Notes under the pieces: generated by a model
Database searches by the model: none
What the model saw: only the letters and a program-made list of their open reading frames with translations
Told to the model about the DNA's origin: nothing
Made by a program: the position numbers and the translations under genes
Source of the DNA: Caulobacterales bacterium
GTDB lineage: Bacteria > Pseudomonadota > Alphaproteobacteria > Caulobacterales > Caulobacteraceae
Length of the DNA stretch: 64,000 nt
Assembly: GCA_947474395.1 (NCBI GenBank)
Contig: CANJID010000005.1
Span: 1-64,000 of the forward strand
Direction of reading: 5' to 3'
Shown here: positions 20,024 to 28,085 of the stretch, piece by piece
Layout of the letters: the number at the start of each line of letters is the position of its first letter
Position numbering within the stretch: position 1 is the stretch's first letter

Positions 20024-20434
20024 ATGCGGTTTGGGGCGGCGATCGCGGGGATGAGCCTCCTCATGGCGGCCTCGTCCGTCCAGGCCGCCGCGCCGTCCGC
20101 GGGGGTCGCCGAGGCGCGCCGCTGGGCCGGCCTGATGGACAGGGGCGCCTACGAGCAGAGCTGGCTGGAGGCCAGCGAGGTCTTCCGCCAGCAGACCACC
20201 AAGGACGCCTGGGTCGGGACCGTCGGTCCCATCCGCGACCGGTTCGGCGCGATGAGCGAGCGCAACCTGATCGGCGAGGTCGACGCCGACACCCTCTCGG
20301 GCGTGCCGGGGCGCGGCTTCAAGATCGTCAACTTCTACTCGAAGTTCGCCGGCGAGCCGGAGCGTGTGCTGGAGTCCGTGGTCCTGATGCGCGACCACGG
20401 CGCCTGGAAGGTGCAGGACTACTACGTGAAGTAG
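20024..20434 (+). CDS. Exported DUF4019-like protein
   Basis: A 136-residue protein with a signal peptide (MRFGAAIAGMSLLMAASSVQA) and a DUF4019-like domain. That domain is recognisable from RRWAGLMDRGAYEQSWLEAS, the WVGTVGPIRDRFGAMSERN stretch and the closing MRDHGAWKVQDYYVK. It is expected in the periplasm. A GAGGGAGC site precedes the ATG. The function of the family is not known; the fold probably resembles NTF2/cystatin. The gene ends at a strong hairpin shared with the convergent GFA gene. Confidence 0.78.
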   Translation: MRFGAAIAGMSLLMAASSVQAAAPSAGVAEARRWAGLMDRGAYEQSWLEASEVFRQQTTKDAWVGTVGPIRDRFGAMSERNLIGEVDADTLSGVPGRGFKIVNFYSKFAGEPERVLESVVLMRDHGAWKVQDYYVK

Positions 20435-20454
20435 GGGCGGGGACTTGGCCCCTA

Positions 20455-20483
20455 AACACCTCTCCCCGGCGGGGAGAGGTGTT
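20455..20483. terminator. Bidirectional hairpin terminator from a CTCTCCCC repeat
   Basis: AACACCTCTCCCC-GGC-GGGGAGAGGTGTT is a perfect 13-bp stem with a three-base loop between two convergent genes. It overlaps the stop codon of the minus-strand gene. It is a repeat-family copy that could terminate transcription from both sides. Confidence 0.7.
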
Positions 20484-20931
20484 AGGTTAGATAGGGCTTG
20501 CCGCCGTCCGGCTGGGCGAGGGCGGCCGGCGCGGGTTGGCCCGGCTGGCTAGGGATGGTTTCGTCGATGCAGGCCCAGGTCGGCGCCTGGGCGGTCCAGA
20601 TGGTCATCTCGGGGCGCGTCAGGTTCGGGTCGTCGAAGGTCCCGACGCGGATGAAGAGCTGGTGGCGGCGCACCTCGGCCTGGCTGAACAGGTGAACGCC
20701 GCAGCTGGGGCAGAACAGGCGGTGCATGACGTTGCCGCTATCGGCCACGGCGGCGAAGTCCCGCGTCTCGCCCTCGACCGTTACAGCCTCGGAGGGGAAG
20801 CCGGCATTGACCGTGCCGCTGCCCGCCCCGATCGACTGGCAAAGACGGCACCAGCAGGCCCGCGTGACGAAGGGCTCCGCCGTCGCGGTCCACCGCACCT
20901 GGCCGCAGAGACACCCGCCGGTGATGGTCAT
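20482..20931 (-). CDS. GFA-domain (glutathione-dependent formaldehyde-activating-like) protein
   Basis: A 149-residue zinc protein of the GFA/CENP-V family. The zinc ligands are visible as CLCGQVRW near residue 7, CWCRLCQ near residue 27 and FCPSCGVHLF near residue 74, with GGxxFxLF-like spacing at the end. The ATG at 20931 has a GGAGGGG site; the longer upstream frame is only the shadow of the divergent gene. Gfa of Paracoccus was proposed to assist formaldehyde-glutathione adduct formation. Demethylation of lignin aromatics yields C1 units, so a role in formaldehyde handling is possible but unproven. Confidence 0.82.
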   Translation of the reverse strand: MTITGGCLCGQVRWTATAEPFVTRACWCRLCQSIGAGSGTVNAGFPSEAVTVEGETRDFAAVADSGNVMHRLFCPSCGVHLFSQAEVRRHQLFIRVGTFDDPNLTRPEMTIWTAQAPTWACIDETIPSQPGQPAPAALAQPDGGKPYLT

Positions 20932-20994
20932 TTGCCCCTCCGAAAAAGAACGGGATACTGACGCCGAAGGGCCGTGCAGAGAAACAGGACGGCG

Positions 20995-21966
20995 ATGCCG
21001 AACCACCCGGGCGACCCGCCCACGCCTTACCACAAGAACGTCCCAGGCCCGTTCTATGTCGAGGACTGGTGCTGCCTCACCTGTGGCATCCCTGATGGAG
21101 TCGCGCCCAACAACTTCGCCTGGGACGAGGATTGGGTGCAGGGCCAGTGTTACGTCATCAAGCAGCCGGAAACGCCGGATGAGTTGGATCGTGTCATCGA
21201 GGCCGTGGGCAACGCCGAGATCGACTGCATCCGCTATCGCGGCTCGGACCCCGAGATTCAACGCCGGATCAGGGATGTCAGCGGCGAGTGCGACACGCCG
21301 GAGCAGGCGGCTCTCTCCGTCGTCATGCACAAGCGCGCGCAACGGGTCGAGCGGGAGAAGCGGAAGCGCGAGCCGCGGGAGGTGGCGCGCTTCACTTGCT
21401 CGGATGGTTTGCATGCGGTTGTCATCCGCGAATGGGCCAAGGACCAGCACGATTTCCGCGAGCTTCAGTTGCGGGATGTAGGTGGGGGGCGCAACGCGTG
21501 GCTCCCTCTGCGGACCTCGCGCTTCTATTACGGCGCCGATACCGCGGAAGGCGCCGCGAAAGCGGAAATCGAGTGGATGGGCCGCGAAGTCGGGCCCGGA
21601 AGCTGGGATCACCAGATGCGCATCTCGGCCAGGGTGACGGCCCCGGACGCGGTATTGTTCCTCCACGACCCCGGAGCGGTTCCCGCGCTCAGGCCATCGG
21701 TCGAACGCGAACCGATCGCTGCCTCACCCGCTTGCGTTTCCATGCGGACGGCTCGTGCCGAAACCTTGGTCGACCTCGGGCGGAGCTTCCGGATGGTGGA
21801 CGGGGACATCGTGCTTCGCACCGTCATCGAGACGCCCACCAAGAACGTCGCAGTTACCGACGCGCTCGGGACGGTAATCCTCAGCCGGGAAGTCTATTCC
21901 GCGCGAACGAAGGTGACGATCTGGGCCAACGGAGACGCGCCCGACCACATCATGATCAGCACCTGA
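20995..21966 (+). CDS. Ferredoxin-like N-terminal domain protein, 323 aa
   Basis: I do not recognise this protein as a whole. Residues 1-75 resemble a one-cluster ferredoxin (PGPFYVEDWCCLTCGIPDGV, then GQCYVIKQPETPDELDRVIEA and AEIDCIRYRG), with four or five cysteines that could hold a degenerate Fe-S cluster. Residues 90-140 are charged and helical (RAQRVEREKRKREPREVARF), and the C-terminal 130 residues are beta-rich with no known motif. The ATG at 20995 follows ACAGGAC; a GTG at 20974 is also open. It is divergent from the GFA gene with 63 bases between. Codon use is less biased than its neighbours, which could mean recent acquisition. Confidence 0.6.
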   Translation: MPNHPGDPPTPYHKNVPGPFYVEDWCCLTCGIPDGVAPNNFAWDEDWVQGQCYVIKQPETPDELDRVIEAVGNAEIDCIRYRGSDPEIQRRIRDVSGECDTPEQAALSVVMHKRAQRVEREKRKREPREVARFTCSDGLHAVVIREWAKDQHDFRELQLRDVGGGRNAWLPLRTSRFYYGADTAEGAAKAEIEWMGREVGPGSWDHQMRISARVTAPDAVLFLHDPGAVPALRPSVEREPIAASPACVSMRTARAETLVDLGRSFRMVDGDIVLRTVIETPTKNVAVTDALGTVILSREVYSARTKVTIWANGDAPDHIMIST

Positions 21967-21979
21967 GGCCCTCGCACGC

Positions 21980-23134
21980 TCACGCCTCCGGCCACGCGCC
22001 GGGCGCCTTGGCCAGCGCCTCGCGGATCGCCTGATCCTGCTGGCCCAGGAGCGGGGCGGCGTGGCTTTCGGTGGCGCGCTGGTGGTTGAAGGTGAAGGGG
22101 GTGCGCACCGCCTCCCTGGCGCCCTCGATGGCGTCGACGACTGGCACGATCATGCCGAGGTGGCGGGCCTGCGGGTCGTTGGCGGCCTCCTCGATGTTGT
22201 TGAGGGGAGCGTAGGGCAGGTCGAAGCCTTCGAAGCGGGCGAGCCACTCGGGGCGCGTCTTGGTGGCGAAGATCTTGTTCAGCTCGCCAAGCAGTTCCTC
22301 GTAGTTGTCGATCCGCTTGGGGCGGGTCTCGAAGCGCGGGTCGGCGGTCAGGGCCTGGCCGCCGATGGCCTGCACCAGCGCTTCCCAGAACTTGTCGATG
22401 GAGGACAGGTGCACGCCTAAGTGCCGGCCGTCCTTGCAGGTCAGGATGAAGGCCTGGGCCAGGCGTGGGCGGTCCAGGGCGTTGGGGATTTCGCCCAGCG
22501 CGAAGTAGCCGGTGAAGGGCTCGACGGCGAAGTGCATCATCGCCTCGAGCATGGAAATCTCCATCAGCTTGCCCTTGCCGGTGCGCCCGCGCTCGACCAG
22601 GGCGCCGCAGATGCCCAGCGCCGAATAGATGCCGGTCTGGGCGTCGGCCAGGGCGGGGCCGAGGAGCCGCGGATTGTCCGGGTTGGTGGCCACCCCGAGG
22701 AAGCCCGACAGGGCCTGGGTGACGCTGTCGTAGGACGGCCGGGCGACGTAGGGGCCCTCCGAACCGAAGCCGGAGATGGAGCAGTAGACCAGGCGCGGAT
22801 TGATCGCCGACAGGGCCTCGTAGTCGGCGCCCATGCGCCCCGCCGCGCCCGGGCGGAAGTTCTGGATATAGACGTCGGCCTGGGCGATCAGATCGCGGAA
22901 CACCTCCTTGTCGGCGGCTTCCTTGAGGTTGAGGGTCAGGCTGCGCTTGCCGCGGTTATAGGCCTGGAAGTGCGCGCTATAGAGGCCGCCTTTGAAGTTG
23001 CGGTAGGGATCGCCCACATCCGGGCTCTCGACCTTGATCACGTCCGCGCCCAGGTCGGCCAGCATCATGGCGCAGCAGGGCCCGGTGATGAAGGTGCCCT
23101 GCTCGACGACGCGGATGCCCTTGAGAACGCTCAT
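21980..23134 (-). CDS. Type III (CaiB/BaiF) CoA-transferase
   Basis: A 384-residue family III CoA-transferase, which moves CoA between carboxylic acids through an aspartyl-CoA intermediate. MSVLKGIRVVEQGTFITGPCC and LADLGADVIKVESPDVGDPYR form the CoA-binding N-terminus. NRGKRSLTLNLK and FRPGAAGRMGADYEAL follow, and GPALADAQTGIYSALGI contains the likely catalytic aspartate. The gene lies 65 bases after the citryl-CoA lyase-like gene on the same strand, which suggests that CoA activation and C-C cleavage of the thioester are coupled. The acid is not identifiable from the sequence. Confidence 0.88.
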   Translation of the reverse strand: MSVLKGIRVVEQGTFITGPCCAMMLADLGADVIKVESPDVGDPYRNFKGGLYSAHFQAYNRGKRSLTLNLKEAADKEVFRDLIAQADVYIQNFRPGAAGRMGADYEALSAINPRLVYCSISGFGSEGPYVARPSYDSVTQALSGFLGVATNPDNPRLLGPALADAQTGIYSALGICGALVERGRTGKGKLMEISMLEAMMHFAVEPFTGYFALGEIPNALDRPRLAQAFILTCKDGRHLGVHLSSIDKFWEALVQAIGGQALTADPRFETRPKRIDNYEELLGELNKIFATKTRPEWLARFEGFDLPYAPLNNIEEAANDPQARHLGMIVPVVDAIEGAREAVRTPFTFNHQRATESHAAPLLGQQDQAIREALAKAPGAWPEA

Positions 23135-23199
23135 GCCCTGGTTTCCTCGTTATGCATTGGGGCCTTTGGGGCCCTGGCCCGCTTACTTGATTTCGAAAG

Positions 23200-24009
23200 T
23201 CAGTTCTCGTCGGGCACGAAGCCGTCGGGGGCAGGGCCGTCGTAGGTAATGGCGGCCGAGCCGGCGCCGGCCATGATGAAGCCGATGGCGTGGGTCTGCT
23301 CTTCCAGCAGGTGGCCCACCAGGCTGGCGGTGCGGGCCAGGATCGGCACACCCTTCAGCGCCAGCAGCGGATAGCCCGCGTCCAGCAGCACGGCGGGGAT
23401 GGCGCCGGAGACGTTCAGAGCCAGCGACCGGCCGGTGATCTCCGGCAACAGGCGGTCCACGGCCCAGGCGATCTCGATGCAGCGGCCGGCGAGCCCCGCC
23501 TCCTTGCAGACCTCGATCAGGCGGTGGGCGCGGGGGTCGTGCCCCTTGTGCAGGGGATGGCCGTAACCGGGGATGGCGCGCTTCACCGCCCGGTACTTGC
23601 CGACGGTTTCGCGGACGGCGTCGTCGAGGCCGGAGCCGGCCTCTTGCGCCTGCAGCACCTCGTTGAAGAACAGGCCCGCATTGGCCGAGGCGCCGAGGAT
23701 CACGCTGCCGCAGCCGAGGATGCCGGCGGCGACCGCCCCCTGCAGGGCCTCCGGCGCGGCGGCCAGGGTCATCCGGCTGGCCACAACACTCGGCACCAGG
23801 CCGTGCTCGGCGATGGCGACGAGGGTGGAGTCCAGCACCGTGCGCTGGGCCTCGCTGGGCAGGGTCCCGGCCACCAGCAGCCAGATGTGGTCGGTGAAGC
23901 TGATCTTGCCGACAAGGTCGTTCACCAGGTCGTGCCCGCGGACGATGATCGTCTCCGGATTGGAGGTGCAGATGGCGCTGGTGGGCGCGTTGTCGGGACC
24001 GATCTTCAT
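23200..24009 (-). CDS. Citryl-CoA lyase / citrate synthase-like protein
   Basis: A 269-residue protein, shorter than citrate synthase (about 430), similar to the stand-alone citryl-CoA lyase (CCL) group and the C-terminal part of ATP-citrate lyase. HDLVNDLVGKISFTDHIWLL, SRMTLAAAPEALQGAVAAGI, the catalytic-type histidine region AIPGYGHPLHKGHDPRA and SGAIPAVLLDAGYPLLALKG fit the family. It would split a beta-hydroxyacyl-CoA into two parts or condense them. Paired with the CoA-transferase downstream, a role in cleaving a CoA-activated tricarboxylic-like or beta-hydroxy acid is plausible. A GAGG site precedes the ATG. Confidence 0.78.
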   Translation of the reverse strand: MKIGPDNAPTSAICTSNPETIIVRGHDLVNDLVGKISFTDHIWLLVAGTLPSEAQRTVLDSTLVAIAEHGLVPSVVASRMTLAAAPEALQGAVAAGILGCGSVILGASANAGLFFNEVLQAQEAGSGLDDAVRETVGKYRAVKRAIPGYGHPLHKGHDPRAHRLIEVCKEAGLAGRCIEIAWAVDRLLPEITGRSLALNVSGAIPAVLLDAGYPLLALKGVPILARTASLVGHLLEEQTHAIGFIMAGAGSAAITYDGPAPDGFVPDEN

Positions 24010-24174
24010 GGGCGGGCCTCAGGGGTGGGCGAGGGTCAACATAACGCCGGTAAGTTTGGCTTGACTCGGCGGCCGATCTTTCTAGCCTTCCTGCAACTGC
24101 TAACATAGTCAGCGACTTAAATCGTGGATAGCACCACGGTACGCTAAATAATGGTCGCGCGTTCGGAGGAATTC

Positions 24175-24663
24175 ATGGCGGTTCAGACAAGGTTCGGCTC
24201 GCTAGGCTCGTATGAAAAGGGCAGCATCGAGCTCAACGACGACCTCAAGCACTACGCATTTTCCAATATGTTCGAGGTCGCATCCAAGTCCAAGCCGTTT
24301 GAACGGGTGGCGGTGGCGAAGAATATTGAATATGTCGCCGAGGTCACCAAGGTCGACGGCGCCTCGCCCTGGTATGTCGCCCCCCACGACGAATTCGCCA
24401 TCGTCATGGACGGCGAGATCGAGTTCAACTTCGTGAAGCTGGACCCCTCCGCCGCCCCCGCGGGCGGGCAGGGCGCCAAGCAGCTCGCCGGCGCCCCCAA
24501 CGGCCAGAAGATGGGCAAGGTGCGCGGCCGGCGCGGCCACCAGGTGCTGCTGCCCGCGGGCGCCGCCTACCAGTTCGTCTCCAAGAGCCCTTCCGTCGCC
24601 GTCATCCAGACCCTGCTCGGACCCGTCACCGTCGAGCGGTGGTCCGACATCTGCACCCTCTAG
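24175..24663 (+). CDS. Hydroquinone 1,2-dioxygenase, small subunit
   Basis: A 162-residue protein starting at the ATG at 24175, which has GGAGG six bases upstream. Its cupin-like core (SPWYVAPHDEFAIVMDGEIEFNF, then GHQVLLPAGAAYQFVSKSPSV) and the gene directly downstream match the small subunit of two-component hydroquinone dioxygenases (HapC, PnpC, HqdA type). The heterotetramer opens hydroquinone with oxygen to 4-hydroxymuconic semialdehyde, using Fe(II) in the large subunit. The gap upstream (24010-24174) carries a short palindrome CGTGG-N6-CCACG at 24123-24138 that may be an operator. Assignment is by family memory and operon order. Confidence 0.8.
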   Translation: MAVQTRFGSLGSYEKGSIELNDDLKHYAFSNMFEVASKSKPFERVAVAKNIEYVAEVTKVDGASPWYVAPHDEFAIVMDGEIEFNFVKLDPSAAPAGGQGAKQLAGAPNGQKMGKVRGRRGHQVLLPAGAAYQFVSKSPSVAVIQTLLGPVTVERWSDICTL

Positions 24664-24676
24664 GGAGATCGCACCC

Positions 24677-25666
24677 ATGACCGAAGAGGCCAAGAACGTC
24701 GACATCGTCGTCGGCCCCGCCAATCACCTCGGCTATTCGAGCTTCCAGCTCGGCGGCTTCGAATTCAGCCGGGACGAATATTTCGTCCACATCAAGTGGC
24801 CCAAGGGCAAGCACGTGATGGAGATCGACCGGTTCCTGCGCGCCATGGTGCGGGACATCGGCTGGGGCTTCTTCTACGGCTGGATCTTCTTCGACGACGT
24901 GTTCGGCACCCACAACCACTACGGCACGGTGGACATCTTCGCCGGCGCCTATGACGAGGGCTGCAAGGCCGCCGGGATCGACTACCTGGAGACCTTCACC
25001 TCGGACTCGGTGTCCAAGGGCTTCGAGACCATCTCCAAGAACTGGATCAACGAGGGCTACGATCCCCTCAACGCGCCGATGGAGACCGGCTCGCCCATGG
25101 GCGAGAAGACCAGGGAATCCGACAAGCCTCTCTTGCGCAACTTCATCGCCGCCAAGCGGATGCTGGGCCTGAAGGGCGACGTGGCGGTGCGTTCCGACGA
25201 GACGGGTCACCCGATCAACCGCGCCTTCGCCGACGTGCCGGTGGACAATCCGGACATCGAGGTCGAGCCCGGCTTCGAGGGGCAGCTGCACGCCATCAAC
25301 CTGTTCGACCACATCGCCCGCTCGGACGTGACCTGGAACCCCTCCATCAGCTCGGCGACGCGCAACTCGCTCTGCTGCGTGACGTCGGAGGAGCACATGC
25401 TGCCGGTGATCCACGGCAACGACCGCAACGAGTGGTTCTTCCAGCTCTCCGACGAGATTCACTGGAAGGTGCAGGACAAGAACACCGGCAGGCCGCGCGG
25501 CATCATCGTGATGAAGGCGGGCGACGTCTGCGCCATGCCGGCCGACATCCGCCACCAGGGCTTCTCGCCCAAGCGCTCCATGCTGATGGTGATGGAGAAC
25601 GCCTCGCCCGACCTGCCGGAGCTCTACGCCTCCGGCAAGCTGGCGCCCTATCCGATCGAGTTCTGA
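24677..25666 (+). CDS. Hydroquinone 1,2-dioxygenase, large subunit
   Basis: A 329-residue protein 13 bases after the small subunit, with an AGGGAG site. It resembles the large subunit of HapD/PnpD/HqdB dioxygenases: NHLGYSSFQLGGFEFSRDEYF, MVRDIGWGFFYGWIFFDDVF, FGTHNHYGTVDIFAG and the C-terminal cupin-like region DEIHWKVQDKNTGRP through MPADIRHQGFSPKRSM. Histidines in HNHYG, EEHMLPVIHG and RHQGF are candidate Fe(II) ligands. With the small subunit it forms the ring-cleaving enzyme for hydroquinone. Hydroquinone could come from Baeyer-Villiger cleavage of 4-hydroxyacetophenone or from other para-substituted phenols, but no monooxygenase for that is in the window. Confidence 0.82.
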   Translation: MTEEAKNVDIVVGPANHLGYSSFQLGGFEFSRDEYFVHIKWPKGKHVMEIDRFLRAMVRDIGWGFFYGWIFFDDVFGTHNHYGTVDIFAGAYDEGCKAAGIDYLETFTSDSVSKGFETISKNWINEGYDPLNAPMETGSPMGEKTRESDKPLLRNFIAAKRMLGLKGDVAVRSDETGHPINRAFADVPVDNPDIEVEPGFEGQLHAINLFDHIARSDVTWNPSISSATRNSLCCVTSEEHMLPVIHGNDRNEWFFQLSDEIHWKVQDKNTGRPRGIIVMKAGDVCAMPADIRHQGFSPKRSMLMVMENASPDLPELYASGKLAPYPIEF

Positions 25667-25726
25667 TCACCCGTCGTCGGGCGGGAAGGGGAGCGCACTT
25701 AAGCCCCTATCCCGCCCTTCGGGCGG

Positions 25727-25792
25727 ACTTCCCCCAGAGGGGGAAGGACTAGAAAGAAACGCCGCCTCAGTCCTTCCCCCTCTGGGGGAAGT
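25727..25792. repeat. Perfect 24-bp inverted repeat of the CTTCCCCC family
   Basis: The arms 25727-25750 and 25769-25792 are exact reverse complements, each itself a small hairpin (CTTCCCCC-AGA-GGGGGAAG type). Outer arms GCCCCTATC near 25703 and GATAGGGGC near 25813 extend the pairing. It lies in the 183-base gap between the dioxygenase large subunit and the dehydrogenase gene and could attenuate or stabilise the operon mRNA. Confidence 0.82.
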
Positions 25793-25849
25793 GTCGGCCC
25801 GAACGGGACGACGATAGGGGCTGCGCTGTCGTTTGAGAGGACCACAGCC

Positions 25850-27343
25850 ATGCCCGACGGCGCCGTCGCCTTGCCGACCTTCCAGACCAACCTCTTCATC
25901 GGCGGCGAGTTCGTGCCTGCCGCCAGCGGGGCGACCTTCGAGGTCCTGAACCCGCACGACAATTCGCTTCTGGCCAATGTCTCGGAAGCCGGCGCCGAGG
26001 ACATCGACCGCGCGGTCGTGGCGGCCCAGAAAGCCTTCAAGGTCTGGTCGAAGATGTCCGCCACCGAGCGCGGGCGGATGATCTACAAGCTGGCCGACGC
26101 CATCGAGGCGGACGGGCCGAACCTGGCCATGATCGAGACCCTGGATACGGGCCACCCGATCCGCGACACCCGCAACCTCGACATCATGCGGACGGTGCAG
26201 ACCTTCCGCTATTTCGCCGGCATGGCCGACAAGTACGAGGGCTCGGTGATCCCCGTGGACACCGGCTTCCTCAACTACATCCTGCGGGTGCCGCTCGGGG
26301 TGGTGGGGCTGATCTCGCCCTGGAACTTCCCCCTGATGTTCACCAGCTGGAAGATGGGCCCGGCGCTGGCGGCCGGGAACACCATCGTCTTCAAACCGGC
26401 CGAGCTGACCCCGCTCTCGACCATGCGCATCGCCGAGCTGGCGGCCCAGGTGGGCTTCCCGGCGGGCGTGATCAATGTGGTGCCGGGCTTCGGGAACAAG
26501 GCGGGCCAGCGGCTGGCCGAGCACCCGGACGTGGCCAAGATCGGCTTCACCGGCTCCACCGCCACGGGGCGCAGGATCGTCCAGGCATCGGCGGGCAACC
26601 TGAAGCGCGTGCAGCTCGAGCTCGGGGGCAAGGGCGCCAACATCGTCTTCGACGACGCCAACCTGACGGCGGCGGTGAACGGCTCTGCCTTCGCCATCTT
26701 CCACAACCAGGGCCAGGCCTGCATCGCCGGTTCGCGCTTGCTGCTGCAGGAGACCATCGCGGACGAGTTCCTGGATAAGTTCCTGACGCTGGCGGCCTCG
26801 ATTCGGATCGGCGACCCCCGCGATCCGACCACCGAGATGGGCCCGCTCACCTCGCGCATGCACCAGGAGAAGGTGCTGAGCTACTGCGCCATCGCTCACC
26901 AGGAAGGCGGCGAGATCCTGCTCGGCGGCAAGGCGCCCGACGGCGCGGTGTTCAAGGACGGCTGCTACGTCCTGCCCACGGTGGTGAAGGCCCAACCGCA
27001 GGACCGCGTCTGCATGGAGGAGGTGTTCGGCCCCTTCGTCTCGGTCACGACCTTCCGCGACGAAGAGGAGGTGCTGACCATGGCCAACGGCACGTCCTAT
27101 GGCCTGGGCGGAGGCCTCTGGACCCAGAACCTGACCCGCGCCCACAAGATCGCCGGAGCGATGGACACCGGCATGGCCTGGATCAACTGCTACAAGCGCT
27201 TCCACCCCGGCTCGCCCTTCGGCGGGGTGAAGGATAGCGGCTACGGCCGCGAAATGGGCTTCGACGCCATGCACGAATACACCGAGCCCAAGTCGGTCTG
27301 GGTGAACGTCGACGCCAACATCCCGAACTTCTATCCGCGGTAG
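25850..27343 (+). CDS. Aldehyde dehydrogenase, likely 4-hydroxymuconic semialdehyde dehydrogenase
   Basis: A 497-residue NAD(P)-dependent aldehyde dehydrogenase. The conserved elements are GLISPWNFPLMFTSWKMGPA, FTGSTATGRRIVQ, the general-base glutamate in LELGGKGANIVF and the nucleophilic cysteine near residue 290 in NQGQACIAGSR. It follows the hydroquinone dioxygenase genes, where HapE/PnpE/HqdC-type dehydrogenases oxidise 4-hydroxymuconic semialdehyde to maleylacetate. The expected maleylacetate reductase is missing from the window. The assigned substrate rests on position. Confidence 0.84.
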   Translation: MPDGAVALPTFQTNLFIGGEFVPAASGATFEVLNPHDNSLLANVSEAGAEDIDRAVVAAQKAFKVWSKMSATERGRMIYKLADAIEADGPNLAMIETLDTGHPIRDTRNLDIMRTVQTFRYFAGMADKYEGSVIPVDTGFLNYILRVPLGVVGLISPWNFPLMFTSWKMGPALAAGNTIVFKPAELTPLSTMRIAELAAQVGFPAGVINVVPGFGNKAGQRLAEHPDVAKIGFTGSTATGRRIVQASAGNLKRVQLELGGKGANIVFDDANLTAAVNGSAFAIFHNQGQACIAGSRLLLQETIADEFLDKFLTLAASIRIGDPRDPTTEMGPLTSRMHQEKVLSYCAIAHQEGGEILLGGKAPDGAVFKDGCYVLPTVVKAQPQDRVCMEEVFGPFVSVTTFRDEEEVLTMANGTSYGLGGGLWTQNLTRAHKIAGAMDTGMAWINCYKRFHPGSPFGGVKDSGYGREMGFDAMHEYTEPKSVWVNVDANIPNFYPR

Positions 27344-27430
27344 CCGGCCCAAAATAAAATGTCGGGGCGGCGGGCGGCCGCCCGTCCTTCGGCCGCGGGC
27401 GTTCACGTCCCGAGCTCGAGGGAGGATTCC

Positions 27431-27805
27431 ATGCGGTTCATGTTCATCATCAAGACTGACGCCAAGGCCGCGCCCACACCGGCGCTGATGGAGGCCGTGC
27501 ACAAGATGGCCGAGCGCGAGATCGCCGCCGGCCGCATGATCCAGGACGGCGGCCTGGCGCCCCGCGACAGCGGCATGGAGATCAGGCTCAAGAGCGGCAA
27601 GCTGGTGGTCACGGACGGCCCGTTCGCCGAGACCAAGGAGCTGATCGGCGGCTTCGCCCTGTTCGAGCTGCCCGACATGGACGCCGCGGTGGCGAGCGGC
27701 CGCGAGTTCATGAAGCTCCACCAGGACTTCATGCCCGGGTGGGAAGGGACCATGGAAATCCGCCAGGTCGCCGGATCGATGGTGCAGATGATCCGCGGCG
27801 GATGA
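27431..27805 (+). CDS. YCII/DGPF-family protein
   Basis: A 124-residue small protein of the YCII-related (DGPF) family: MRFMFIIKTDAKAA at the start, EREIAAGRMIQDGG, then VTDGPFAETKELIGGFALFELPD. A GGAGGA site lies before the ATG at 27431. Such ferredoxin-fold proteins often occur beside sigma-factor or catabolic genes; the biochemical role is generally unproven. It follows the dehydrogenase by 87 bases on the same strand. A second family member is at 49369. Confidence 0.82.
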   Translation: MRFMFIIKTDAKAAPTPALMEAVHKMAEREIAAGRMIQDGGLAPRDSGMEIRLKSGKLVVTDGPFAETKELIGGFALFELPDMDAAVASGREFMKLHQDFMPGWEGTMEIRQVAGSMVQMIRGG

Positions 27806-27833
27806 TCGTAGCCCCGCCGGGGTGGCCGCTTTG

Positions 27834-27980
27834 CCCCTCTCCCCGGTGGGGAGAGGGAGGGGCCCGTTCGGCGCAGCCGAATGGGACGGTGAGGGGGACT
27901 GGCCTAGTGCAGTTTCACCCTTGGCCCCCTCACCCGGCAGGCTGACGCCTGCTCGACCTCTCCCCACCGGGGAGAGGGGT
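27834..27980. repeat. Composite inverted palindromic repeat
   Basis: Two CCTCTCCCC-x3-GGGGAGAGG hairpins lie at the two ends. Between them GGTGAGGGGGACTGG and GGCCCCCTCACC face each other and can pair. The block fills most of the 27806-28085 gap, in which I see no gene. Confidence 0.82.
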
Positions 27981-28085
27981 TTCGGCGCTAGCCCAAGCGA
28001 GCGTTTCCGCTAAGCTGCCGGCCATGGGGAAGGCCCCGCGCGAGACGGCGACACGCCGCCGCCGGGGAAGGGCAGGGAGGCGTTC

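Noticed and set aside
16858-20064. A 1068-codon minus-strand frame
   Set aside because: It crosses the well-supported MTHFR, VOC and EmrB genes on the other strand and its translation is low-complexity.
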